Shown: positions 1 through 8,019 of the stretch, in pieces
Layout: each line of letters begins with the position of its first letter
How positions within the stretch are numbered: the first letter of the stretch is position 1
DNA from: Planctomycetia bacterium
GTDB taxonomy: Bacteria; Planctomycetota; Planctomycetia; Pirellulales; UBA1268
Direction: 5' to 3'
Length of the DNA: 30,555 nt
Assembly (NCBI GenBank): GCA_009926295.1
Contig: RFPF01000005.1
Span: 1 to 30,555, forward strand
The notes under the pieces: model-generated
Told to the model about the DNA's origin: nothing
Databases searched by the model: none
Seen by the model: the letters and a program-made list of their open reading frames with translations, nothing else
Position numbers and translations under genes: made by a program

Positions 1-18
1 GTCGGCCGATCGGCCGAC
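1..18. repeat. Perfect 18-bp palindrome at the window edge
   Basis: The first 18 bases, GTCGGCCGATCGGCCGAC, equal their own reverse complement. The site lies in the roughly 120-base gap beyond the end of the uracil-DNA glycosylase gene. It could be a regulator binding site, or part of a longer hairpin cut by the window edge. No T-run follows it. The rest of positions 19-124 shows no gene or other structure I can support. Confidence 0.4.
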
Positions 19-124
19 ACCGACTCCCTCGAGCGGCTGCTCCCCACCCCGACGACCCGGAAAGATGATCGGATCGCTACGACCGTAACCTTGAGCCTTT
101 TTCGGCCCCGGGCATCCGCCCCCG

Positions 125-832
125 CTAGAGTCTCACCCCCATCCGAGCCATCAGCAGTTTCATGTCGTCCCACACGTCGCGCTTGGCTGCCGGGTTTCGC
201 AGCAGATACGACGGATGGTAGGTGCAGATCACGTGCGCGGCGCCGTGCTGGAACCACCGCCCCCGCAGTCTGCCGATCGGCTCGGTCGTGTGGAGGAGTG
301 CTTGGGCCGCGGTGGTGCCGAGGCAGCAGATGAATTCCGGGGCGACGACCTGCAACTGGCGCTCGAAGTATTCACGGCACTTGGCCACCTCCTCCGGAGA
401 CGGCTGCCGGTTGCCCGGAGGCCGGCACTTGAGCACGTTGAGGATGTAGACCTCGTCGCGCGAAAGCGTGCAGGCCTCGATGATCTTCGTGAGCAATTGC
501 CCGGCACGACCGACGAAGGGCACGCCCGAGACGTCCTCGTCGGCCCCCGGCGCCTCGCCGAGGAAGCAGAGCCTCGCCGCCGCGGATCCCGCGCCGAAGA
601 CGGTGTTCGTCCGTGCGCAGGCGAGCGCCTCGCAACGGCGGCACGCGGCCACCTCGGCACGGATGATCTCGAGCGCCGCTTCGCGCCCGCTCTCAGACGG
701 TCGTCCCTCGGCCAGCGGCTCGACGACGGCTGTCGGCAGTGCGGGCGCCCTCGACCGTGGCAGATCGGTGACGCCCGCCGATGCGAGGCTTTCGAGCCGC
801 TGCTGCAACGCCCTCGATGATCGGCACGTCAT
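125..832 (-). CDS. Family 4 uracil-DNA glycosylase ([4Fe-4S] UdgA type)
   Basis: This 235-residue protein removes uracil from DNA and so starts base-excision repair of deaminated cytosine. The N-terminal 55 or so residues look like a variable tail. The catalytic domain begins with the CRRCEALACARTNTVFG block, which gives the first two iron-sulfur cysteines. It continues with the GEAPGADEDVSG uracil-binding loop, then LNVLKCRPPGNRQPSPEEVAKC with the second cysteine pair, and ends with the THP-like motif CTYHPSYLLRNP. All four cluster cysteines and both active-site motifs are present, so the enzyme should work. The start ATG directly follows the TAG stop of the helicase gene (TAGATG) and no clear Shine-Dalgarno is visible. 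Translation probably restarts from the upstream gene. The two genes form one minus-strand unit. Confidence 0.93.
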   Translation of the reverse strand: MTCRSSRALQQRLESLASAGVTDLPRSRAPALPTAVVEPLAEGRPSESGREAALEIIRAEVAACRRCEALACARTNTVFGAGSAAARLCFLGEAPGADEDVSGVPFVGRAGQLLTKIIEACTLSRDEVYILNVLKCRPPGNRQPSPEEVAKCREYFERQLQVVAPEFICCLGTTAAQALLHTTEPIGRLRGRWFQHGAAHVICTYHPSYLLRNPAAKRDVWDDMKLLMARMGVRL

Positions 833-2245
833 CTAGAGGGCGCGGCGGAACCGCTTCGGGGCCCGGCCCTTGCCGAGGAGCGTCGCCGACGTCGGCCGCT
901 TCGGCTGCTCCGGGGCCGGCTCGGCCGCGGGAGAGGCTTCGGCGGGTTTCTCCAACCCGTTCCGAACCACCAGCGGAGCCGACTTCCGGCGATCGAAGGC
1001 CTCGAAGCCCTCGATCTCGTCTCGCTTCAGGAGCTTTTCGATCCGCATCTCGATCCGGGTGAGCTGCGGCCCCTCGTCGGGCGCCACGAACGTGTAGGCC
1101 ACGCCCTCGCGGCCCATGCGCCCGGTGCGGCCCACGCGGTGCACGTAGTCATCGCAAAACTCGGGGATGTCATAATTGACGATGTGCGAGAGGCTGGAAA
1201 CGTCGATACCACGGCCCACGACGTCGGTCGCGACGAGCACCTTCACGGTGCCCTCGCGGAACTGCTTCATCACGCGGTCACGCACGCTCTGCGAGAGGTC
1301 ACCGTGGATGCAGGCGATTTCGTCCTGGTGCCCGCCGCGGCCGCGGCGCCGAGAAAGCCGCTCGTAGATCTTGTCCGTGCCGCGCTTCGTGCGACAGAAC
1401 ACGATCACCTGCCGCGGATTCTCGCGTTCGAGCAGCCGCTCGAGGAGGTCGAACTTCCGCGTCGGGTCGACGGTGAAATAGAACTGCTCGATCGTCTCGA
1501 CGGAGATCTCGTTGGTCGAAAAATCGAGGATCTCGGGATCACGCATGTACCGCTGGGCGATCTTCTGCACCGGCGGTGGCACCGTCGCCGAGAGCAGGAG
1601 CGTCTGCCGGCTGTCGGGGCAGCGACGAAGAATCTTCTCGATGTCCGGGCGGAAGCCGATGTCGAGCATCCGGTCCGCCTCGTCGAGCGTGACGATCTCG
1701 AGCGCCGACAGCGAGATGGTGCCCCGGCTCATGTGGTCGAGCACGCGGCCCGGAGTACCCACGACCACGGCAGGATGACGCGCGAGTTTGTCGATCTGTC
1801 CCTTGATCGGCTTGCCGCCGTAGACGGCGACACAGTGGATTTTCGTCCCGTGGGCGAGTTTCTCGAATTCGTCGCGGACCTGGACGGCGAGTTCACGCGT
1901 GGGCACGAGCACGAGCGCCCGCGGGCCCCCGGCCCGGCCCGGCGTCATCACGCGCTCGAGGATCGGCAGCACGAACGACGCCGTCTTTCCGGTGCCGGTT
2001 CGGGCCTGGCCGAGCACGTCGATGCCGGTCAACGCCCGTGGGATCAGCCCGGCCTGCACCGGCGTGGGCACCGTGTACCCCGCACGATCGACCCCGGCGA
2101 GCGTCGCCGGCGAGAGCCCGAGAGCCCGAAAACCACCGGCAGCGGCGTCGGCGGGGCTGCCAGGCGGCTGTTCCGCGGCGCCCCGTTGCGATCCGGCGGG
2201 CGCTCCCGGCTCCGCCGGCGCCCCACCCCATGATTCAAAAGCCAC
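833..2245 (-). CDS. DEAD-box ATP-dependent RNA helicase
   Basis: An ATP-dependent RNA-unwinding enzyme of the RhlE/DeaD kind. The usual helicase motifs appear in order: the Q motif around FRALGLSPATL and PTPVQ, ARTGTGKT (Walker A), PTRELAVQV (Ia), GTPGRVLDH (Ib), LDEADRMLD (II), LLSATVPP (III), VIVFCRTKRGTDKI (IV), VLVATDVVGRGIDV (V) and HRVGRTGRMGREG (VI). The C-terminus is a short basic Pro/Ala-rich tail ending RAPKRFRRAL, probably for RNA contact. I chose the GTG at 2245, giving 470 residues, because GAGGAG lies five bases upstream of it. The open frame runs back to an ATG at 2341, but those 32 extra codons are low-complexity and have no ribosome site. The gene is followed without a gap by the uracil-DNA glycosylase gene. 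Confidence 0.92.
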   Translation of the reverse strand: MAFESWGGAPAEPGAPAGSQRGAAEQPPGSPADAAAGGFRALGLSPATLAGVDRAGYTVPTPVQAGLIPRALTGIDVLGQARTGTGKTASFVLPILERVMTPGRAGGPRALVLVPTRELAVQVRDEFEKLAHGTKIHCVAVYGGKPIKGQIDKLARHPAVVVGTPGRVLDHMSRGTISLSALEIVTLDEADRMLDIGFRPDIEKILRRCPDSRQTLLLSATVPPPVQKIAQRYMRDPEILDFSTNEISVETIEQFYFTVDPTRKFDLLERLLERENPRQVIVFCRTKRGTDKIYERLSRRRGRGGHQDEIACIHGDLSQSVRDRVMKQFREGTVKVLVATDVVGRGIDVSSLSHIVNYDIPEFCDDYVHRVGRTGRMGREGVAYTFVAPDEGPQLTRIEMRIEKLLKRDEIEGFEAFDRRKSAPLVVRNGLEKPAEASPAAEPAPEQPKRPTSATLLGKGRAPKRFRRAL

Positions 2246-2270
2246 TCGAACTCCTCGTGAAATCCGTCCC

Positions 2271-2289
2271 GCCGCCGTTCCTCGGCGGC
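2271..2289 (-). other. Hairpin between sdhB and the helicase gene
   Basis: A perfect 7-bp stem GCCGCCG/CGGCGGC encloses a five-base loop. It lies in the 156-base gap after sdhB and 26 bases ahead of the proposed helicase start. No U-tract follows on the minus strand, so it may be a factor-assisted terminator of the sdh operon or a leader hairpin of the helicase mRNA. If the helicase really starts at 2341, the hairpin would be inside the coding region. Confidence 0.35.
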
Positions 2290-2401
2290 TCGTGAACACG
2301 CTTTCCCCTGAAACCCTACCACGGCCGGCACCGACCGGCAAACCTCATCCCGCCCCGCCCACCGTTTCGGCGATTTTCAGGGCCCCGGCGCGGTCCGTCC
2401 G

Positions 2402-3292
2402 TCAGCGGTCGAAAAGCTTTCTGATCGCCCACATCGTGGCGGCCCTGCCTGCCCGCGCTATCGAACGCGTCAGCGGGATGTGCTTCGGGCACACGGCCAC
2501 GCAGTTCTGGGCGTTGCCGCACATCTGGATGCCGCCCGCGCTCGTCAGGGCGGTCATCCGTTCGTCGGCGATCATCCTGCCGGTGGGATGCGAATTGAAC
2601 AGCACGGCCTGGCTCACGGCGTGCGCGCCGAGGAAGGCCTTGTCGTAGGCGGCGGCCCGCCGCCGCGCAAAATCCACGTCCGACTCGTCCTCGCGCTGGA
2701 CGATCTCGATCCGCGTGTACTGCGGGCAGGCCTCGAGGCAGCAGCCGCAGCTCATGCACTCGGAGAGCGGATAGGCCTCCTCCTGCTCCTCCGGCGAGAT
2801 GCGCGGGCCGGGACCGTGGTCGTAGGACCCATCCACCGGCACCCACGCCTTGACCCGCTCCAACGCGCGAAACAGGCGGCCGCGGTCGACCTTGAGGTCG
2901 CGCACGACTGGAAACTTCGACATCGGCCGCAGCTCTATTTCCGACGGATTCTCCTCCAGCAGTCGATCCACCAGCGCCGAGCACGCCATCCGCGTGCGGC
3001 CGTTGACGAGCATCGTGCAGGATCCACACACCTCTTCGAGGCAGCTGCAATCCCACGCGACCGGCGGCACTTCGCGGCCATCCTCCGCTCGCGCCCGCTC
3101 GGCGATCCTCTGCAGCACGCTGATCACGTTCATATTGGGCTCGTACGGAACCGCGTGCCGCTCCCAGTAGCTCTCCTCGCCGGGCGCGTCCTGCCGCAGC
3201 ACCCTCACGTGGATCGTCCTCGGGGTGTCTGCAGGGACGGCCCCCTGCCCCGTAGGAAGGTTGTCGTGGCCTGAATCCGCTCGCTGGATCAT
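2402..3292 (-). CDS. sdhB: Succinate dehydrogenase iron-sulfur subunit
   Basis: This subunit carries electrons from the SdhA flavin to the membrane quinone site through three iron-sulfur clusters. CSCLEEVCGSC plus a later cysteine in TRMACSAL bind the [2Fe-2S] centre. CMSCGCCLEACPQ and CGNAQNCVAVCPKHIPL carry the [4Fe-4S] and [3Fe-4S] ligands. The recognisable domain starts at TIHVRVLRQDAPG. I prefer the ATG at 3292 (296 residues). A GTG at 3334 would add 14 residues and overlap the sdhA stop by 14 bases; neither has a strong ribosome site, so the start is uncertain by 42 bases. It is the last gene of the sdhC-sdhA-sdhB operon and its product acts on the cytoplasmic face of the membrane. Confidence 0.95.
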   Translation of the reverse strand: MIQRADSGHDNLPTGQGAVPADTPRTIHVRVLRQDAPGEESYWERHAVPYEPNMNVISVLQRIAERARAEDGREVPPVAWDCSCLEEVCGSCTMLVNGRTRMACSALVDRLLEENPSEIELRPMSKFPVVRDLKVDRGRLFRALERVKAWVPVDGSYDHGPGPRISPEEQEEAYPLSECMSCGCCLEACPQYTRIEIVQREDESDVDFARRRAAAYDKAFLGAHAVSQAVLFNSHPTGRMIADERMTALTSAGGIQMCGNAQNCVAVCPKHIPLTRSIARAGRAATMWAIRKLFDR

Positions 3293-3320
3293 CGCTCGCC
3301 TCGCTCTCGTGACAGACGCG

Positions 3321-5298
3321 TCATGTGCCGGCACCCACCGGCACGCCCACCCCCACGGCGACGCTCTCTGCGGGCGCCTTCTGGCTCCGCTCCTTCCAAA
3401 CCTCCTCGATCACGTCGCCGCCCACCAGGCCATACAGCCGCGGTCGCGGCGGAATGAGAGAGGTGTCGACGTCTTCGTACGAGATCTGGGGATGGCCGTC
3501 GGCCCCATGGCGGGCGATCGTGCTCTTGAGCCACTTCCGCGTGTTCTCCTCGAAGCGATCGCACCACTCCTCCGCCTCGCGCCGCTTGGCCGCAGGCTCC
3601 GTGGCCGCGATGCCGGGCATCGCGAACGCCGGCTTGTAGTGCGCGCCGCGGCACTCGTCGCGGAGCAGCGCACCCTTGAGGATCAGTTTGGCCACCGGAA
3701 ACATGTCGCCGAGAGCCTTGGTGAACACGACGTTCTGGTTCGTCCAGTTGCCCGTGTCGGAGAGAGAGCACCTCTGCCAGCGCTCCTCGAGCTTGCACAC
3801 CTCGGCGTAGGCCGCGGTGAGCTGCTCGTTGCGACGAACCACGGTCGCCACCCTGGTCATCAGGTTTCCGAGTTCCTGGTGGAGGGCATACGGGTTCTCG
3901 CCGCCACCACGCCGGGCGATGAGCGACTCGTGCCGCTCCTCCTGGCGCCGCACGGCCGACGCGAAGAGCCGGCCGGGATCCCCCTTGGTCGGCGCAGCCC
4001 CCGACGTCACGATGCTCGGCGCCACGAACAGCCCACTGAAGATGCAGGACAGCAGCGAGTTGGCCCCGAGGCGGTTGGCACCGTGGTACTGGTAGTCGCA
4101 CTCGCCGACCGCGTAGAGCCCGGGGATGCTCGTCTGCTGGTTGCGGACAGCCCCCTCCTCCATGCCCCCGGTGGCGCTGCGCTGGTAATCGACCCACAAA
4201 CCGCCCATCGAATAGTGGACGGCCGGGAAGATCTTCATCGGAACGACCCGCGGATCGACGCCCTGGAACTTCTCGTAGATGTCGAGGATGCCACCGAGTT
4301 TGCGGTCGAGCATCTCCCGCGGGAGGTGCGTGAGGTCGAGGTACACGCAGAGGCGGTCCCTCTCGACCGACAGCCCGTCGGTCGTGCAGATGTCGAAGAT
4401 CTCGCGGGTGGCGATGTCGCGGGGCACGAGGTTGCCGTACTTCGGATACCGCTCCTCGAGGAAGTAGCACCGCTCCGCCTCAGGAATGTCGCGCGGGTCG
4501 CGCTCATCCTGGGGCTTCCGCGGCACCCAGACCCGCCCCCCCTCACCCCTGGCGCTCTCGCTCATCAGCCGCAGCTTGTCGGCGCCCGGGATGGCGGTCG
4601 GATGCACCTGGATGAACTCGCCGTTGCCATACCACGCGCCGGCCTGATAGGCCCGGCTCACGGCGCTGCCCCATGGTCGATCGGCCGTAGAGCAGGCCGC
4701 AGCCGCCGCTGGCGAGGATCACCGCGTCCGCCGGGAAGGCGTGGAACTTCATCGTGACGAGGTCCTGACAGACGGCGCCCCGGCACCGGCCGCCGTCGTC
4801 GAGAACCGGCTCCAGGAAGTCCCAGAACTCCCACTTCTTCACCCGCCCCTCGACCTCGTAACGCCGCACCTGCTCGTCGAGCGCGTAGAGCAGTTGCTGG
4901 CCCGTGGTCGCGCCCGCGAAGGCCGTCCGCTTGTAGAGCGTGCCGCCGAAGCGACGCTGGTCGCGAAAACCCTCTGGCGTGCGGTTGAAGGGCACGCCGA
5001 GACGGTCCATCAGGTCGATGATCCGCGGCCCCCAGTCGGCCATTTCCTTCACAGGAGGCTGATGCTGCAGGAAGTCACCGCCGTAGACGGTGTCATCGAA
5101 GTGCTTCCACTCGGTGTCGCCCTGCTGACGCGTGAGCGCGTTGACGCTGTTGATGCCGCCCTGGGCGCATACGCTGTGCGACCTTTTCACCGGCACCAGG
5201 CTCACCAAATCGACGCTCACGCCCAGCTCGGCAAGCCGCATCGTGGCCGCCAGGCCCGCCAGACCGCCACCGATCACGAGCACACGGGGTTGGGCCAT
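3321..5298 (-). CDS. sdhA: Succinate dehydrogenase flavoprotein subunit, frameshifted in this sequence
   Basis: SdhA oxidises succinate to fumarate on covalent FAD. The start ATG at 5298 has GGGAGG about seven bases upstream. The first part (5298 to about 4673) shows the FAD fold VLVIGGGLAGLAA near residue 10, the flavin-linking His in RSHSVCAQGGINS, and ILASGGCGLLYGRSTMG. The frame then breaks near residue 210. The protein resumes one base over as SRAYQAGAWYGNGEF, followed by the active-site blocks HPTAIPG, SARGEGGRVW, GGLWVDYQRS and YAVGECDYQYHGANRLG, and runs to 3321. One extra base in the C4 run at 4669-4672 explains the break: removing it gives a continuous protein of about 658 residues, normal for the family. 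All catalytic residues are present across the two parts. It is either a sequencing or assembly error or a recent mutation. Six bases separate the gene from sdhC. Confidence 0.9.
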
Positions 5299-5303
5299 CG
5301 TCG

Positions 5304-6110
5304 TCACCTCCCAGCGGATGAAACCGGCGCCGATACGGGCCGCGCGGGGGCCGCGGCAGGAACCCGGACGGCCGGCTCGGAGGCCGGCGCCTGCCCCTCG
5401 AGCATCCGCTTCACGTCGTCCATCCGGTTTTCGATCACCTTCGCCTGCTCGATGTCGAGCCTCCGCATGCCCCCGAGCGCCCCGAGCCCGGCGGCTCCGA
5501 GCAGGATGCCGACGGCGACGCTGATCCAGTTCGCCCGCCGCATGGCCCCGGGGCTCGTCCACAGCCCCCAGGTGATGCCGAGCGTCCAGAGTCCATTGGC
5601 GAAGTGGAACACTGCCGAGAGGATGCCGATCGCGTACAGGATCGCGACCCCCACGGGCTGGAGCGCTACGGCCGCCGAGCTGGAGGCGTGGTGAGGGTCG
5701 AACTTCCCGCCGCCGAGCGGAGCGCCCATCCAGTGCAACTGCAGCACGTGCCAGATGATGAAGGCGAACGCGATCATGCCCGTCGCCCGCTGGAGCGTGT
5801 AGCGGACGTTGCCGACATAGGGATACGAGCCCACGTTCGGCAACCCGCCCGCGATGATCACGAACCCCACGGTCGCGTGAAACAGCATCGGCAGAAAGAT
5901 GAAGGCCCACTCGATCGGCACGAGCAACGGGCCGAGCGAGTGGATCATGTCGACCCGCGACTGGAAGGTGCCGGGGCCAGCGAGCACCGAAGCGTTCGTC
6001 ACGAGGTGCACGATCAGGAACGCGCCCACGGGAACCAGGCCCGAGAGCGAGAACAGCCTGTAGATCAGGAACTGATGCCGCGTGAAGAAACTCGGCTCGG
6101 GCTCGGGCAC
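5304..6110 (-). CDS. sdhC: Succinate dehydrogenase cytochrome b subunit (diheme, five-helix type)
   Basis: This is the membrane anchor of succinate dehydrogenase, which binds two hemes and the quinone. The 268-residue product has five hydrophobic segments, the first in FLIYRLFSLSGLVPVGAFLI and the last in WISVAVGILLGAAGLGAL. Likely heme-ligand histidines lie in RHQFLIYR, FLIVHLVTN, LFHATVGF, IIWHVLQLHW and VFHFANGLW. This matches the fused Bacillus/epsilonproteobacterial type of cytochrome b rather than the separate SdhC plus SdhD of E. coli, and no sdhD is present. After the last helix come a charged segment (MRRLDIEQAKVIENRMDD) and a Pro/Ala-rich tail not needed for the fold. The GTG start at 6110 has GAGGT six bases upstream. 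The open frame extends much further upstream only as antisense of the next gene. Confidence 0.92.
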   Translation of the reverse strand: MPEPEPSFFTRHQFLIYRLFSLSGLVPVGAFLIVHLVTNASVLAGPGTFQSRVDMIHSLGPLLVPIEWAFIFLPMLFHATVGFVIIAGGLPNVGSYPYVGNVRYTLQRATGMIAFAFIIWHVLQLHWMGAPLGGGKFDPHHASSSAAVALQPVGVAILYAIGILSAVFHFANGLWTLGITWGLWTSPGAMRRANWISVAVGILLGAAGLGALGGMRRLDIEQAKVIENRMDDVKRMLEGQAPASEPAVRVPAAAPARPVSAPVSSAGR

Positions 6111-6192
6111 GGCGCGACCTCGTGGGCGATCGAAGGAGGATGCCTTGAGGAGTATAGGATGACCACCCCCACCGGCAACGCCGGCGGGTGAT

Positions 6193-6221
6193 TTGGCGAC
6201 CACCCGTGCCGAAATTATACT
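6193..6221 (+). promoter_or_regulatory. Likely sigma-70-type promoter of the PAS-GAF-receiver gene
   Basis: TTGGCG at 6193-6198 and TATACT at 6216-6221 are separated by 17 bases, matching TTGACA/TATAAT at four and five positions. Transcription would start near 6228, about 30 bases before the GTG at 6258. The -10 box overlaps the sdh -10 box on the other strand. Confidence 0.5.
6214..6219 (-). promoter_or_regulatory. Likely -10 box of the sdhCAB promoter
   Basis: The minus strand reads a perfect TATAAT here, inside a short AT-rich patch of otherwise very GC-rich DNA. No good -35 match is seen 16-18 bases upstream, so it may need an activator. Transcription would begin near 6207, giving a leader of about 97 bases before the sdhC GTG. 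Confidence 0.5.
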
Positions 6222-6257
6222 TTTCGCAGTCGATACACGCGGCACGGAGGGCAGTCG

Positions 6258-7832
6258 GTGGCCACAGGCGGCGGATCTCTCGATCGCGCGGCGGACGTCG
6301 CGGCGTCTGCCGCACGCTCCCCGGCGGTGATCCTCGACCAGCTTCCCGACGGCGTGGTCGTCGTGGACGTCGCCCCACCGACGGCGGCCGGTGACGCCAC
6401 GTGCGTGCGGTGGTCGAATGAGCTGTTCGCTTCCTGGTGCGGCCCTCGGAAACCCGAGGGCCGCGGCTTTTTCGAGGCCCTCTGCGACCCGGAAGTGATC
6501 GGCATCGATCCGCATCCGTTCGCCACCGCCGTCGCCGGCAACGCCGTGGTGGCCGCGACCCTGCGCACGAAGGACAACCGCTACCTGCACGTCCTCGCGG
6601 CCCCGGTCCCCGGATCCCACAGCGTCGTGGCCGCCGTGCGCGACGTCACGCACACCATCCTCGAGCAGCAGAAACGCGCCGCCATCCATCAGGCCGGCCA
6701 GAAACTCGCCGACCTCTCGCCATCCGAACTCGCCGACATGACGGTGCAGGAGCGGATCGATCTGCTCAAGAGCAACATCATCCACTACTCGAAGGACCTG
6801 CTCCAGTTCGACGTGGTGGAAATCCGCCTGCTCGACCAGCAGACCGGCCGGCTCGAGCCCCTCCTCGCCGAGGGCATGCAGCCCGAGGCTGAGGCGAGAA
6901 TCCTCTACGCACGGCCCGAGCACAATGGCGTGACAGGCTACGTCGCCGCCACGGGCCGGAGCTACCTGTGCGCCGACACGACGAAGGACCCGCGCTACCT
7001 CGAGGGCTGCAAGGGCGCGAAGAGCTCGCTCACGGTTCCGCTCCTGCTTCACGACCATGTGATCGGCACGTTCAACGTCGAAACCCCCGAGCCGGGCGGC
7101 TTCACGGACACGGACCTGCAGTTTCTGGAGATCTTTTCCCGCGACGTCGCGGCCGCCCTCAACACCCTCGAACTGCTCGTGGCCGAGAAGGCTTCCACCG
7201 CCGCCGAGAGCATCGAGGCGATTCACGGGGCCGTCGCCCTGCCGGTCGACGACATCCTCAACGACGCCGTGAACGTGATGGAGCGGTACATCGGCCACGA
7301 CGCCGACGTGGTGGAGCGCCTGCAGCGGATCCTGCGGAACGCCCGTGACATCAAGCAGGTGATCCAGAAGGTGGGCGAGAAGATGAAACCGAGCTCCGCC
7401 CACGCCCAGTTCCGGCAGGGCGAGCGGCGGCCCGCCCTCTCCGGCCGTCGGATTCTGGTCGTCGACGCCGACGATCAGGTGCGGGTCGCCGCCCATGCCC
7501 TTCTCGAGAGGTACGGCTGCACCGTGGAGACCGCCCGCGACGGCGCCGAGGCCACCTCGATGGTCCGGGCAGCCCTCGGCCGCGAGGCCTACGACGTGAT
7601 CATCTCCGACATCCGGCTGCCCGATCTCAGCGGCTATCAACTGCTGCTCAAGCTGCAGGAGATCCTCGAGCACGTGCCGCTGGTGCTGATGACGGGCTTC
7701 GGCTACGACCCGGGCCACTCGATCGTGAAGGCTCGCCAGGCCGGGATCGACCTGGTGCTCTTCAAGCCGTTCCGCATCGACCAGTTGCTCGACACGGTCG
7801 AGCGTGCCCTGGCCGCACCCAGGGTCGCCTAG
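6258..7832 (+). CDS. PAS-GAF-receiver regulator with a HisKA-like segment and no ATPase domain
   Basis: A 524-residue cytoplasmic signalling protein with no membrane segment. Residues about 20-135 look like a PAS sensor (ILDQLPDGVVVVDV, then DVTHTILEQQKRA). Residues about 164-305 form a GAF domain with the usual SSLTVPLLLHDHVIGTFNVE. Residues about 315-378 (AIHGAVALPVDDILNDAV onward) are helical and resemble a histidine-kinase dimerisation domain, but no HATPase domain follows. The receiver domain, about 397-520, keeps the phospho-acceptor Asp451 in IISDIRLPD, Thr479 in LMTGFG and Lys503 in LFKPFR. There is no DNA-binding output domain. The GTG start at 6258 has GGAGG seven bases upstream. 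The gene is divergent from sdhCAB. The ligand and partner kinase cannot be read from the sequence. Confidence 0.88.
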   Translation: MATGGGSLDRAADVAASAARSPAVILDQLPDGVVVVDVAPPTAAGDATCVRWSNELFASWCGPRKPEGRGFFEALCDPEVIGIDPHPFATAVAGNAVVAATLRTKDNRYLHVLAAPVPGSHSVVAAVRDVTHTILEQQKRAAIHQAGQKLADLSPSELADMTVQERIDLLKSNIIHYSKDLLQFDVVEIRLLDQQTGRLEPLLAEGMQPEAEARILYARPEHNGVTGYVAATGRSYLCADTTKDPRYLEGCKGAKSSLTVPLLLHDHVIGTFNVETPEPGGFTDTDLQFLEIFSRDVAAALNTLELLVAEKASTAAESIEAIHGAVALPVDDILNDAVNVMERYIGHDADVVERLQRILRNARDIKQVIQKVGEKMKPSSAHAQFRQGERRPALSGRRILVVDADDQVRVAAHALLERYGCTVETARDGAEATSMVRAALGREAYDVIISDIRLPDLSGYQLLLKLQEILEHVPLVLMTGFGYDPGHSIVKARQAGIDLVLFKPFRIDQLLDTVERALAAPRVA

Positions 7833-7848
7833 GCAACGGGGCGGCCGG

Positions 7849-7882
7849 GGCGTCGCCCTCCCCCGCGCTGCGGGGCGACGCC
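7849..7882 (+). terminator. Strong GC hairpin after the regulator gene
   Basis: GGCGTCGCCC at 7849-7858 pairs perfectly with 7873-7882. An alternative inner pairing, CCCCGC/GCGGGG, extends the structure. It begins 16 bases after the stop codon. There is no T-run directly behind it, though GATTTTCC and CTTTTCTT follow at about 7914-7931. It is a likely terminator or mRNA-stabilising hairpin. Confidence 0.5.
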
Positions 7883-7949
7883 GGCACCGCCCGACGCAGA
7901 GCCGATTTTCCCCGGCGAAACCGGCTTTTCTTCGAAGGCACGGGTGGCC

Positions 7950-7979
7950 TTGACCCGCGGCGCAGGCGACCGGTACTTG
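7950..7979 (+). promoter_or_regulatory. Possible promoter of the secretin gene
   Basis: TTGACC at 7950-7955 is a good -35 match, but the best -10 candidate, TACTTG at 7974-7979, is poor. The site is 40 bases upstream of the start codon and behind the hairpin of the preceding gene. Weak evidence. Confidence 0.25.
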
Positions 7980-8019
7980 TCCCACCGCATTTCCGCCCCC
8001 GTCCCCAGGGACTCCATCC

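Noticed and set aside
4665..4676. Programmed +1 frameshifting in sdhA
   Set aside because: No known slippery site with a stop codon or stimulatory structure at the shift point, and SdhA is not known to be recoded. An error or mutation is more likely.
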